Shown here in pieces: positions 34,153-41,189 of a stretch of 64,000 nt of DNA. The notes beneath the pieces were generated by a model. It worked only from the letters and a program-made list of their open reading frames with translations, was not told the origin of the DNA and searched no databases. Location: contig CAUJET010000043.1 in assembly GCA_963169665.1 (NCBI GenBank), positions 62,001-126,000 on the forward strand, read 5' to 3'. The stretch comes from Actinomycetota bacterium (GTDB lineage: Bacteria; Actinomycetota; Acidimicrobiia; Acidimicrobiales; Ilumatobacteraceae). Made by a program: the position numbers and the translations under genes. Every line of letters starts with the position of its first letter. Within the stretch, counting starts at the first letter, position 1.

Positions 34153-34800
34153 TCAGCCGACGCGGATGAGGCCGTTGCGGATCGCGTAGCTGACGGCTTC
34201 GAGGCGCGAGTGCACGTTCAGCTTGCGGATGATGTTGTTGACGTGGTTGCGCACGGTGTTGACGCTCACGTACAGGTCGGCGGCGATCTGCTCGGTCGTC
34301 AGGCCATCGGCGAGGCGACGCAACACCTCGGTCTCGCGGGCGGTGAGCGTCTCGGTGGTGACCGTGCCCGGTCGGAGCAGCTTGAGCACGCGGCTGAGCA
34401 CCGACGGGGCGAACGTGGCCTCGCCCCGAGCGACCGCACGGATGCCGTCGACCAGTTCGTCGAGGCCCTGTTCCTTGAGCAGGTAGCCGTGGCAGCCGGC
34501 CTCGACGGCCCGCGAGACCGACCAGTCGTCGCCCCAGGCGCTGACGATCAGCACTTTCGCGTCGGGGGCTGCGGCGAGGATGTCGGGGATGAACGAGGTG
34601 GTGTCGTCGCCGTCGGCGAGGCGCAGGTCGAGCACCACGACGTCGGGTGGACGTGCGGTGATGGCGTGCATCGCCTCGGCGCGGGTGCGCATGCACCCGC
34701 CCACGCGGAACCACCCCGTCGCCGACAGCGCAGACGCGAGCGCCTGCGCCACCATGTCGTGGTCTTCGACGATCAGCACGTCGATCAAGGGTTCTTCCAC
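34153..34800 (-). CDS. NarL/LuxR-type response regulator
   Basis: A 215-residue two-domain regulator. The receiver domain has VEDHDMV (acidic pocket), the phosphoacceptor Asp in VVLDLRLADGDD and the conserved Lys in LLKEQG. The C-terminal LuxR HTH reads TARETEVLRRLADGLTTEQI, then SVNTVRNHVNNIIRKL. The GTG at 34800 was chosen with AGGA upstream; longer forms lack a receiver extension seen in the family. No histidine kinase is adjacent, so the partner is elsewhere. Confidence 0.9.
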   Translation of the reverse strand: MEEPLIDVLIVEDHDMVAQALASALSATGWFRVGGCMRTRAEAMHAITARPPDVVVLDLRLADGDDTTSFIPDILAAAPDAKVLIVSAWGDDWSVSRAVEAGCHGYLLKEQGLDELVDGIRAVARGEATFAPSVLSRVLKLLRPGTVTTETLTARETEVLRRLADGLTTEQIAADLYVSVNTVRNHVNNIIRKLNVHSRLEAVSYAIRNGLIRVG

Positions 34801-34924
34801 CGTCGGCGATCCTACGTCCCACTGCGCACGAGCCTGCGGGCACCCGCTCGCGATTGCCGCGTCCACGCCGGCCGATGATGCTGGACTAGAGGACATCGAA
34901 CTCCTGGACTCCACCGTCGAACAG

Positions 34925-35683
34925 ATGCAGCGCCCGCGCCCCACGGCGCCCGCGCCGGGCGCGCTTGTGTCGGGCGCGCTTGTGTCCGCGTCGACCGTTG
35001 CGGTCGCTCCTGCCGGCGCGGACGACCACGGTCTGCCGACTGCTTCCGGGCGACGCTCGATCGCGAAGATGGCGTTCGCTCTCGTCGGCTGTGCGGTTCT
35101 TGGTGCATCGGTCGCATGGGCCTACGTGGAGCGGGCCTGGCTGCGGTCGTCCGTGGGCCCGTGGTGGCTCGTGGCGATGGTGCCTGCAGGTCTCGCAGTC
35201 GCCCTGTTCACGCCTCGGCCGCGACCGCCGAAGTCGGCCGCGCACCCGGCGCTGATGGTGCGACGCTCGCAGCACTGGGCCTTCGTGCCGGTCACACGGC
35301 CGCTCGGCTGGCGCAGTGCGGTGCCCAACGTGTTCGTCGACGGCGACAGCCTGGCCGCGGCTGCCTGGCCCGGTGCCGGGTTCGCGAAGTCGCGACCGTG
35401 GAGCGTCGATGCATCGGCCCGCGTGGCTGCCCGGTTCGCCAGTCCCGTGGCGGTCGTGTTCGGCGAAGGTGCCCGCGATCTTCCGCAGCGTGAACGGGTG
35501 GACGTGCGCACGGTGCCACCCGGGCGCACCATGGGCGACGTGCTGTGGGAGCTCATCGCCCCGCTCGACCCTGCGTTGCCGCTGTTGTTCGTGACCGACG
35601 ATCCCGCTGCCGCACGCGTCGCCGAGGCCCATGGGGCCCGGGTGCTGTCGTGCCGCGGGTGGATGCACCTCGTCGGCCGCTGA
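34925..35683 (+). CDS. membrane protein with NYN/PIN-like domain
   Basis: A 252-residue protein with an N-terminal low-complexity region (PAPGALVSGALVSA), two transmembrane helices (IAKMAFALVGCAVLGASVAW and WWLVAMVPAGLAVALF) and a C-terminal domain of about 120 residues. The domain has VPNVFVDGDSLAAAAWPG, VAVVFGEG, VPPGRTMGDVLWEL and LLFVTDDPAAARVAEAHGARVLS. The order of acidic strands matches NYN (YacP-like) ribonuclease domains, though key residues are partly altered. A closely similar domain ends the signal peptidase at 37170. Start ATG at 34925; the start is somewhat uncertain. Confidence 0.55.
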   Translation: MQRPRPTAPAPGALVSGALVSASTVAVAPAGADDHGLPTASGRRSIAKMAFALVGCAVLGASVAWAYVERAWLRSSVGPWWLVAMVPAGLAVALFTPRPRPPKSAAHPALMVRRSQHWAFVPVTRPLGWRSAVPNVFVDGDSLAAAAWPGAGFAKSRPWSVDASARVAARFASPVAVVFGEGARDLPQRERVDVRTVPPGRTMGDVLWELIAPLDPALPLLFVTDDPAAARVAEAHGARVLSCRGWMHLVGR

Positions 35684-35723
35684 GCCGATCGCCCCGGCCA
35701 CCTTCCTCCTGACAACGGCGCGT

Positions 35724-35840
35724 CGCGGGTGTCACCCGCGGGGGATGCGCGGGTGATTCGCGGGGAAAGGGTGGCGTGATCACGCCGCGTCCCGACGGTC
35801 ACTCCCGACAAGAACGGATCAATGCCCCGTGAAGACGGGG
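35724..35840 (+). promoter_or_regulatory. structured 5' leader of the secreted-protein/SipW operon
   Basis: The 234 bp before the next gene contain three strong hairpins: CGCGGGT/ACCCGCG (35724-35740), the palindrome GGCGTGATCACGCC (35773-35786) and CCCCGT/ACGGGG (35825-35840). Conserved-looking single-stranded blocks GCGGGGGAT, GGGTGATTCG and GGTCAGCCGACGCAGCC lie between and after them. The pattern is reminiscent of the ydaO/yuaA c-di-AMP riboswitch but not a clear match. A CACGAGTC direct repeat (35878 and 35893) sits near the start codon. Confidence 0.4.
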
Positions 35841-35917
35841 TCACGATCCCGGGAGGTCAGCCGACGCAGCCGACTCACACGAGTCGGAGATGCACGAGTC
35901 AGGGAAGGCAGCGGCAG

Positions 35918-36358
35918 ATGAAGTTGAAGTTGAAGTCGAAGTCCGGCGCCGTTCTCGGCGCGGTCATCGCTGCCGCGTTGGTGAGCGCTTCTGCCGCGAC
36001 CCTGGGTGGGCTCACCACCCAGACCCTCGGAGCCGAGACGGCCGTCGTGGCCGGATGCGACACCGACGGCATCGAGGTCTCGTACGCCACGTCGTACAAC
36101 CCGGCCACCCAGCTGTTCCAGGTGACGGCTGTCGAGCTGCTCAACGTCAACGCCGTGTGCGTCGGCGAGCTCGCCCGCGTCGCGCTCGACGGCACCGGTC
36201 CGGCGAACCTCACGACGACCGACGACATGGTCGTGCCGACCCTCGTCGACGTGGACGGTGACCTGGGGACCGACGACTTCGTCATCGACCTCACCGACAA
36301 CGGCGGTGTCGACGTGAGCGCTGCGCTCGTGCTGAACATCGCGGTCGTCATCGCCTGA
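35918..36358 (+). CDS. secreted protein with SipW-type signal peptide 1
   Basis: A 146-residue protein. A Lys-rich start (KLKLKSKSG) and a long hydrophobic stretch (AVLGAVIAAALVSASAATLGG) form an export signal like those processed by SipW-type peptidases. The mature part of about 110 residues is acidic, predicted beta-rich, and carries two cysteines (VAGCD, NAVCVG). The N-terminal region is similar to that of the next gene product (SASAATLGGL/SASATSLGGL). It is probably a surface or filament protein processed by the peptidase encoded two genes downstream. No family recognised. Confidence 0.7.
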   Translation: MKLKLKSKSGAVLGAVIAAALVSASAATLGGLTTQTLGAETAVVAGCDTDGIEVSYATSYNPATQLFQVTAVELLNVNAVCVGELARVALDGTGPANLTTTDDMVVPTLVDVDGDLGTDDFVIDLTDNGGVDVSAALVLNIAVVIA

Positions 36359-36363
36359 TCCCG

Positions 36364-37173
36364 GTGCCGGCCGTGCGTCGGATCGATCGAGCGCAGACGC
36401 ACCACGTTCGCGGCCCTGGCCATCGGCGACGACGAGAACCGCGCGTCACGCGCATCCGGAAGCTCGGCCTCACGATCGCCCTGGTGGCCTCCTGCATCCT
36501 CGGTGGACGCGCGATCGCCTCGGCGAGTGCGACGAGCCTCGGCGGCCTCTCGAGCGACCGGCTCGTGGCCTTCGAACGTGCCGCCGGATCCAGCGCACCG
36601 CAGCTCGCGACCTGCGACAACTTCGACCTCGCCGACGGCGACCTCGCCGGTCGCACCGTCTCGGACGCGCTGCGGTGCAACGGTCTCGCGTGGGCCGTGC
36701 ACGCCGGCACGTGGACCGTCGGCGGTGGGTGGGTGTCCGCGACCGGTGCGACGCCAGCGGTCGCCACGCTCACGACGGCGTTGTCGTCGGCCACGGTGTC
36801 GGCCCGGATCGCCGGCGCCGACGTCGGGCTCCACGAGACCGGTGTGGTGCTCGACCACGACGGTGTCGACACGTACCTCGTCGCGTCGGTCGTGGGCGAT
36901 GTCGTCCCCAGCGTCGACCTGCGACTGGTCGACGGCGGCGTCGCGACGCTCCTCGCCTCGAGTCCCGTGACCCTCGGACCGTCGGTCGTGCTGGCGCTCA
37001 CGCGTGACGGTGCAGCGGTGACGGTGCACCTCGACGAGACGCTGGTGGTGAGCCTGGTGCTCGACGGTGCAGCGGTTGCCACCCTGGGAACCGCCACAGG
37101 TGCTGGACTCTCTGCATCCAGCTCCTCCGTGACCATCGACGATCTGAGGGTGTCCCCGCCGACGACCCCCTGA
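36364..37173 (+). CDS. secreted protein with SipW-type signal peptide 2
   Basis: A 269-residue protein. A basic N terminus, the hydrophobic segment LGLTIALVASCILGGRAIAS and the motif SASATSLGGLSSDRL look like the first secreted protein of the operon. The mature part contains CDNFDLADGDLAG and a repeated Val/Asp-rich beta pattern. This resembles a concanavalin/laminin-G-like sandwich. It starts 5 nt after the preceding stop (GTG 36364 or GTG 36373) and its stop overlaps the candidate CTG start of the peptidase. Probably a substrate of that peptidase. Confidence 0.65.
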   Translation: MPAVRRIDRAQTHHVRGPGHRRRREPRVTRIRKLGLTIALVASCILGGRAIASASATSLGGLSSDRLVAFERAAGSSAPQLATCDNFDLADGDLAGRTVSDALRCNGLAWAVHAGTWTVGGGWVSATGATPAVATLTTALSSATVSARIAGADVGLHETGVVLDHDGVDTYLVASVVGDVVPSVDLRLVDGGVATLLASSPVTLGPSVVLALTRDGAAVTVHLDETLVVSLVLDGAAVATLGTATGAGLSASSSSVTIDDLRVSPPTTP

Positions 37174-38177
37174 TCGCGCCGCCGGAGGCAGGGCCGCGCC
37201 CGCCGAGCGAGGTACGTCGTGGTCGACGTTTCCGCCGTCGGCTCTGGCAGCTGCTGGGATGGATCGCCATCGCCGTCACTGGCTTCTTCGTGTGGCCCTC
37301 GCAGTGGGGCGGCGACACGACGTTCGTGATCGTGAAGGGCAACTCGATGCTGCCGAACTTCCACACGGGCGACATCGTCGTCGCGCGAGCGGAGGACGAA
37401 CTCGAGATCGGCGACGTCGTCGTCTACGCGGTGCCCGAAGGTGCCGGCGAGGGGAAGCTGATCATGCACCGCCTCGTCGGTGTGGATCCCGACGGCACCC
37501 TCGTGATCCAGGGCGACAACCGTGACGAGCCCGATCAGTTCGACGTGACGGCCGACGACGTCGTGGGGGTCGCGCGCATCCACCTGCCGAAGGCGGGCCT
37601 GCTCGTGCGGTACATGGGCACGTGGTGGTTCATCGCCGCTACCGTCTCGCTGTTCGTCTTCGTGCAGCTCTGGCCTGAGCAGGACGAGGACATCGCCGCT
37701 GACGCAGCCGCGGAGGACGGCGGTCGTGCCCTCGCGTCGAGCGAGCCTGCCGCGGCGGTCGGTGCGGCCGCCGGCGATGCCGCGGCGATCCAGGAGGACC
37801 CTCGTGCGTCGGGGTCACGGGTGGTGGTCGACGGCGACGCGGCGATCGCCGACCTGTGGGGCGATCTCGCGCTCGACGCGGCTCATCGCCGGTGCCTCGA
37901 ACTCTGCACGGCCGGGGCGCACACGTTCGGCACGCGCCTCACGGTGGTGTTCCCGCACGGGATGCGCGGGGTCGAGATCGGACGTGTCGACTCCGACGTC
38001 ACGGTCGTGGCCGACGGCAGGACGGTCCGCGAGTTGGTGCGTGCCGCGCCCCGTGGGGTGTTCGACGCGGTCCAGGCGGTGGTCGTCACGTCCGACCCGC
38101 ACCTCATCCGCGACGCGCACGCCGCAGGCGCGGCGACGATCTCGGTGCAGATCTGGCGCGATCTCATCGTCGGCTGA
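37170..38177 (+). CDS. SipW-type signal peptidase fused to a NYN/PIN-like domain
   Basis: About 335 residues. A membrane anchor (LWQLLGWIAIAVTGFFVW) precedes the catalytic part with Ser in KGNSMLPNFHTGD and His (not Lys) in IMHRLVG. The Ser/His pair marks ER/SipW-type peptidases. GDNRDEPDQFDVT and a second helix (WWFIAATVSLFVFVQLW) follow. After an Ala-rich linker comes a further 115-residue domain with VVVDGDAA, LTVVFPHG, DGRTVREL and VVVTSDPHLIRDAHAAGA. It matches the NYN-like domain at 34925. The first standard start (GTG 37290) would cut off the anchor, so translation likely begins at CTG 37170, overlapping the upstream TGA. Confidence 0.75.
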   Translation: MIAPPEAGPRPPSEVRRGRRFRRRLWQLLGWIAIAVTGFFVWPSQWGGDTTFVIVKGNSMLPNFHTGDIVVARAEDELEIGDVVVYAVPEGAGEGKLIMHRLVGVDPDGTLVIQGDNRDEPDQFDVTADDVVGVARIHLPKAGLLVRYMGTWWFIAATVSLFVFVQLWPEQDEDIAADAAAEDGGRALASSEPAAAVGAAAGDAAAIQEDPRASGSRVVVDGDAAIADLWGDLALDAAHRRCLELCTAGAHTFGTRLTVVFPHGMRGVEIGRVDSDVTVVADGRTVRELVRAAPRGVFDAVQAVVVTSDPHLIRDAHAAGAATISVQIWRDLIVG

Positions 38178-38191
38178 CGCCCGGCGCGGCC

Positions 38192-38241
38192 GGCGGTTGC
38201 CGGGGTTGCCGGGGTTGCCGGCGGTTGCCGGCGGTTGCCGG
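38192..38241. repeat. TTGCCGG tandem microrepeat between convergent genes
   Basis: TTGCCGG recurs at 38197, 38206, 38215, 38225 and 38235 (period 9-10 bp) in the gap between the signal peptidase and cheX, which converge. Confidence 0.7.
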
Positions 38242-38255
38242 GAGGGGACTGGCGG

Positions 38256-38720
38256 TCAGACGGCGTGTTCGCGGACCTGACACCCGATGGTGCCCCACGG
38301 TCCGACGAACGCGAGCTCGGTGGTGAGCTTGCTGCCCGGCACGGTCTGCATACCTTCGGAGACGACGGGGAGCGACAGCTTCCACGCGGCGTTGTCGTCG
38401 CTGACGGCGCCCTTCAGGTTGCCGCCGATGATGTTGGCCAGCTCGCCCATGATGTCGAGCACATCGGCCTTCTCCACCTCGTGCGGCTCCATCCCCAGCA
38501 CCGATGCGGTGCTGGCGAACGCGACCTGCTGATCGCAGAACAGCAACAGCGTTGCGCTCCACGGTCCGTGGATCGAGATCGACGAGCACATCACGTTCTC
38601 GGTGGAGACGACATCGTCGATCTGGCCGAGTTCGCTGCCGACGAAGGTGCTCCATGCCATCGACACGAGCTCGGCGACGATCTCAGGCGCTGCCCCGTAA
38701 GTGAGTTCTCCGGTCTGCAT
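38256..38720 (-). CDS. cheX: CheX-like chemotaxis phosphatase
   Basis: A 154-residue CheX/CheC-family protein. The helix DVLDIMGELANIIGGNLKG holds the Glu and Asn (E..N) used to dephosphorylate CheY-P. A second matching motif is not evident, as usual for CheX. The ATG at 38720 is preceded by GAGGAGGG. It faces away from the flagellin genes and is the only recognisable chemotaxis gene in this window. Confidence 0.8.
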   Translation of the reverse strand: MQTGELTYGAAPEIVAELVSMAWSTFVGSELGQIDDVVSTENVMCSSISIHGPWSATLLLFCDQQVAFASTASVLGMEPHEVEKADVLDIMGELANIIGGNLKGAVSDDNAAWKLSLPVVSEGMQTVPGSKLTTELAFVGPWGTIGCQVREHAV

Positions 38721-38878
38721 CTGTCCCTCCTCAGGGGCTGATTCGCATGCACTGCTCAGCACGAATGTCCCGAGAAGTCCAGCTCGCGCCAGGGTCCTCG
38801 CCCAGTCGGCGCGGGAATGGACGCGAGAACGACTGCCGTCTGGACGATCGGCAGGGCCACCGGACGGTCATCGACACC

Positions 38879-39589
38879 ATGCTCTCGATCGGACCCATCT
38901 CCGCCATCGAGGCCCGCCTGGCAGCCATCCGGCAGCGGATCGCGCCGCAGAGCGCGGCCGCCACCAACGGCACGGCCCAGGCCGGGTTCTCGCTCGACTC
39001 GGTCGCGCCCGACCCCATCGCGTCAGGGTTCGATCCGTTCGGGGCCGTGTACCAGGCAGCCCTCGAGGCCAGGCCGAGCGTGCAGCCGACGTCGATGTTC
39101 GCCTCGGCGATGGGCGGCGCCTACACCGAGGGACTGGTCGGTACCACCGGCGCCAGCGTGGGCAAGATCGGCGGGTACGGCCCGATGCCGGTGCCCACCG
39201 AGCTCCAGGCGTACGGCAACGGACGCATCCCGGCCGGCGTGCTGCAGCCGATCGGTCAAGGTGGCCATCAGTTGTACGCACCGGCGGCCGAGGCGTGGAA
39301 GGCGGCCGTTCAGGCCGCCGCGGCCGAGGGCATCACGCTGCGCGTGACCGACACGTACCGCTCCTACGACGAGCAGGTGGATCTCGTCGCCCGCAAGGGC
39401 CTCTATTCCGAGGGTGGCTACGGCGCGACGCCGGGCACCTCCAACCACGGATGGGGCCTCGCCCTCGACGCCGACGTGAACGACCCGGCCGTGATGTCGT
39501 GGATGCGCACCAACGCCCACCGCTTCGGCTTCGTCGAGGCCGTGCCGCGCGAGCCGTGGCACTGGGAGTTCCGGCCCACCCAGGCCTGA
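38879..39589 (+). CDS. M15-family D,D-carboxypeptidase, flagellum-associated
   Basis: About 236 residues. The C-terminal half is a VanY-type peptidase: YRSYDEQVDL, GTSNHGWGLALDAD (zinc ligands SxHxxGxAxD) and EPWHWEF. The N terminus (IGPISAIEARLAAIRQRI, then FGAVYQAALEA) closely resembles that of the lytic transglycosylase at 51542 in the flagellar operon. No Sec signal is present, so export through the flagellar apparatus is possible. It lies 240 bp before flagellin. The ATG at 38879 was chosen because it aligns with the transglycosylase start; upstream starts exist. Confidence 0.8.
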   Translation: MLSIGPISAIEARLAAIRQRIAPQSAAATNGTAQAGFSLDSVAPDPIASGFDPFGAVYQAALEARPSVQPTSMFASAMGGAYTEGLVGTTGASVGKIGGYGPMPVPTELQAYGNGRIPAGVLQPIGQGGHQLYAPAAEAWKAAVQAAAAEGITLRVTDTYRSYDEQVDLVARKGLYSEGGYGATPGTSNHGWGLALDADVNDPAVMSWMRTNAHRFGFVEAVPREPWHWEFRPTQA

Positions 39590-39778
39590 ATCCGGCTCGC
39601 GATCGAGTCCTGATCGCTCGATCGCGGCGTGAGCTGGGATGACGCGATCGTGCTCCGGAACTGAGCGCGAGTTGATCCGGGGGAAGCCCGGGGGAACGGC
39701 GGGGGATTCGGCCCCGAGATCCCTGCGGCGGGTCGAGGGGCCCGAACAGTGATGAGGGCCCAACCAGGGCAGGGTCCC

Positions 39779-39817
39779 AACGGATTGGAACCCGATCAGT
39801 CACACCCCACACGGAGG
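39779..39817 (+). promoter_or_regulatory. candidate CsrA-binding sites in the flagellin leader
   Basis: CACGGAGG at 39810-39817 fits the CsrA consensus CANGGANG and overlaps the flagellin Shine-Dalgarno. AACGGAT at 39779-39785 is a second GGA site 28 nt upstream. The two-site arrangement is like that of Bacillus hag. csrA and fliW are encoded at 62.4-63.1 kb. Confidence 0.5.
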
Positions 39818-39828
39818 TAGGGAAGAAA

Positions 39829-41010
39829 ATGCGTATCAATCAGAACGTGATGGCCAACAACGCCTCACGCAACTTGGCCGGCACCAGTGTTCAGCTCGGC
39901 AAGAGCCTCGAGAAGCTCTCGTCGGGTTTCCGGATCAACCGCGCTGCGGACGATGCGGCCGGCCTCGTCATCAGCCAGGGCCTGCGTGCCCAGACCAGCG
40001 GTCTTCGCCAGGCAACCCGCAACGCCCAGGACGGCATCAGCGTCGTCCAGACGGCTGAAGGTGCGCTCAACGAAGTCCACACCATGCTGAACCGCATGCG
40101 TGATCTGTCCGTCCAGAGCGCCAACACCGGTGCCAACGACTCGGCAGCTCGCTCGGCGGCCCAGGCCGAGATCACGGCCCTCAGCACGGAGATCACCCGC
40201 ATCTCGACCACCACCAAGTTCGGTGCCACCACGCTGCTCGACGGTTCGTACGGTGTGAGCCCGGCCAAGGTGACCGGCTTCGATGCGGACAACTCCATCA
40301 CCCACACTGCCGGTGACGACTTCCAGATCAACATCAACGGCACGGGTGCCGTGACGGTCGATCTGCCTGCCCTGACGGCAGACACGGGTGCCGATGCCGC
40401 TGCCACGATCCAGAACTCGATCAACGCGGCGCTGTCGGCGGCGAGCAACAGCTTCGCCGGCAAGGTGACGGTGAAGTCCGAGCGCGTCGGTGCGGGTGCT
40501 GCCCTCACCATCGAAGTGTCGGGCCTCGCCAACACCCAGACGTTCACCCTCACGGATGGCACGGGTACCCCGCTGGCGGAGATGGGCCTCAACGGCGCCA
40601 TCACCGCTGCTGCCGGCACCGGTGGCACCTTCCAGGTGGGCGCCAACTCGGGTGAGACCGTGTCGCTCGCGATCTCGAGCGTCTCGGCCACGACCCTGTC
40701 GGTCAACGCCCTCAACGTCACCACGGATGCTGGCGCAGCTGCGGCCATCACGGCCCTCGACTCGGCGATCGCGACCGTGTCGAGCACCCGTGGCGGTCTC
40801 GGTGCGCTCCAGAACCGCTTCGAGTCCATGATCAACAACCTGCAGGTCACCACCGAGAACCTCTCGGCCTCGGAGTCCCGCATCCGTGACACCGACATGG
40901 CGATGGAGATGGTGTCGTTCACCAAGAACCAGGTTCTGTCCCAGGCCGGCACCGCCATGCTCGCCCAGGCGAACCAGATCCCGCAGTCGATCCTGTCGCT
41001 CCTGCGCTGA
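39829..41010 (+). CDS. fliC: flagellin
   Basis: A 393-residue flagellin. The conserved N-terminal D0/D1 (MRINQNVMANNASRNL, SSGFRINRAADDAAGL, QDGISVVQTAEGALNEVH) and C-terminal D1/D0 (ENLSASESRIRDTDMAMEM, QANQIPQSILSLLR) flank a shorter, Thr/Ala-rich D2/D3 region. It polymerises into the filament. GGAGG at 39813-39817 is the likely ribosome-binding site. Transcription ends at a hairpin right after the gene, so it is probably monocistronic. Confidence 0.97.
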   Translation: MRINQNVMANNASRNLAGTSVQLGKSLEKLSSGFRINRAADDAAGLVISQGLRAQTSGLRQATRNAQDGISVVQTAEGALNEVHTMLNRMRDLSVQSANTGANDSAARSAAQAEITALSTEITRISTTTKFGATTLLDGSYGVSPAKVTGFDADNSITHTAGDDFQININGTGAVTVDLPALTADTGADAAATIQNSINAALSAASNSFAGKVTVKSERVGAGAALTIEVSGLANTQTFTLTDGTGTPLAEMGLNGAITAAAGTGGTFQVGANSGETVSLAISSVSATTLSVNALNVTTDAGAAAAITALDSAIATVSSTRGGLGALQNRFESMINNLQVTTENLSASESRIRDTDMAMEMVSFTKNQVLSQAGTAMLAQANQIPQSILSLLR

Positions 41011-41033
41011 TCGGTGGCTGTACGACGGAGGAA

Positions 41034-41061
41034 GGGGGCTCGGCGTCGCCGGGCCCCCTTT
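41034..41061 (+). terminator. intrinsic terminator of flagellin
   Basis: A GGGGGCTCGGCG/CGCCGGGCCCCC inverted repeat (41034-41058) with a tiny loop is followed by TTT, 24 nt after the fliC stop. Confidence 0.8.
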
Positions 41062-41119
41062 CGCCCATTCCGGGCACGTCGGTCGGCGATGACCTCGACC
41101 GACCGCGACCACCCACCGA

Positions 41120-41173
41120 GCAGCACCCGAACACCGAATAGCACCCGAACACCGAGCAGCACCCGAACACCGA
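41120..41173. repeat. 18-bp tandem repeat upstream of fliD
   Basis: Three copies of GCAGCACCCGAACACCGA (second copy starts ATA) run from 41120 to 41173, directly before the fliD ribosome-binding site. Role unknown. Confidence 0.8.
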
Positions 41174-41189
41174 GCAGGAGGAGGAACCG

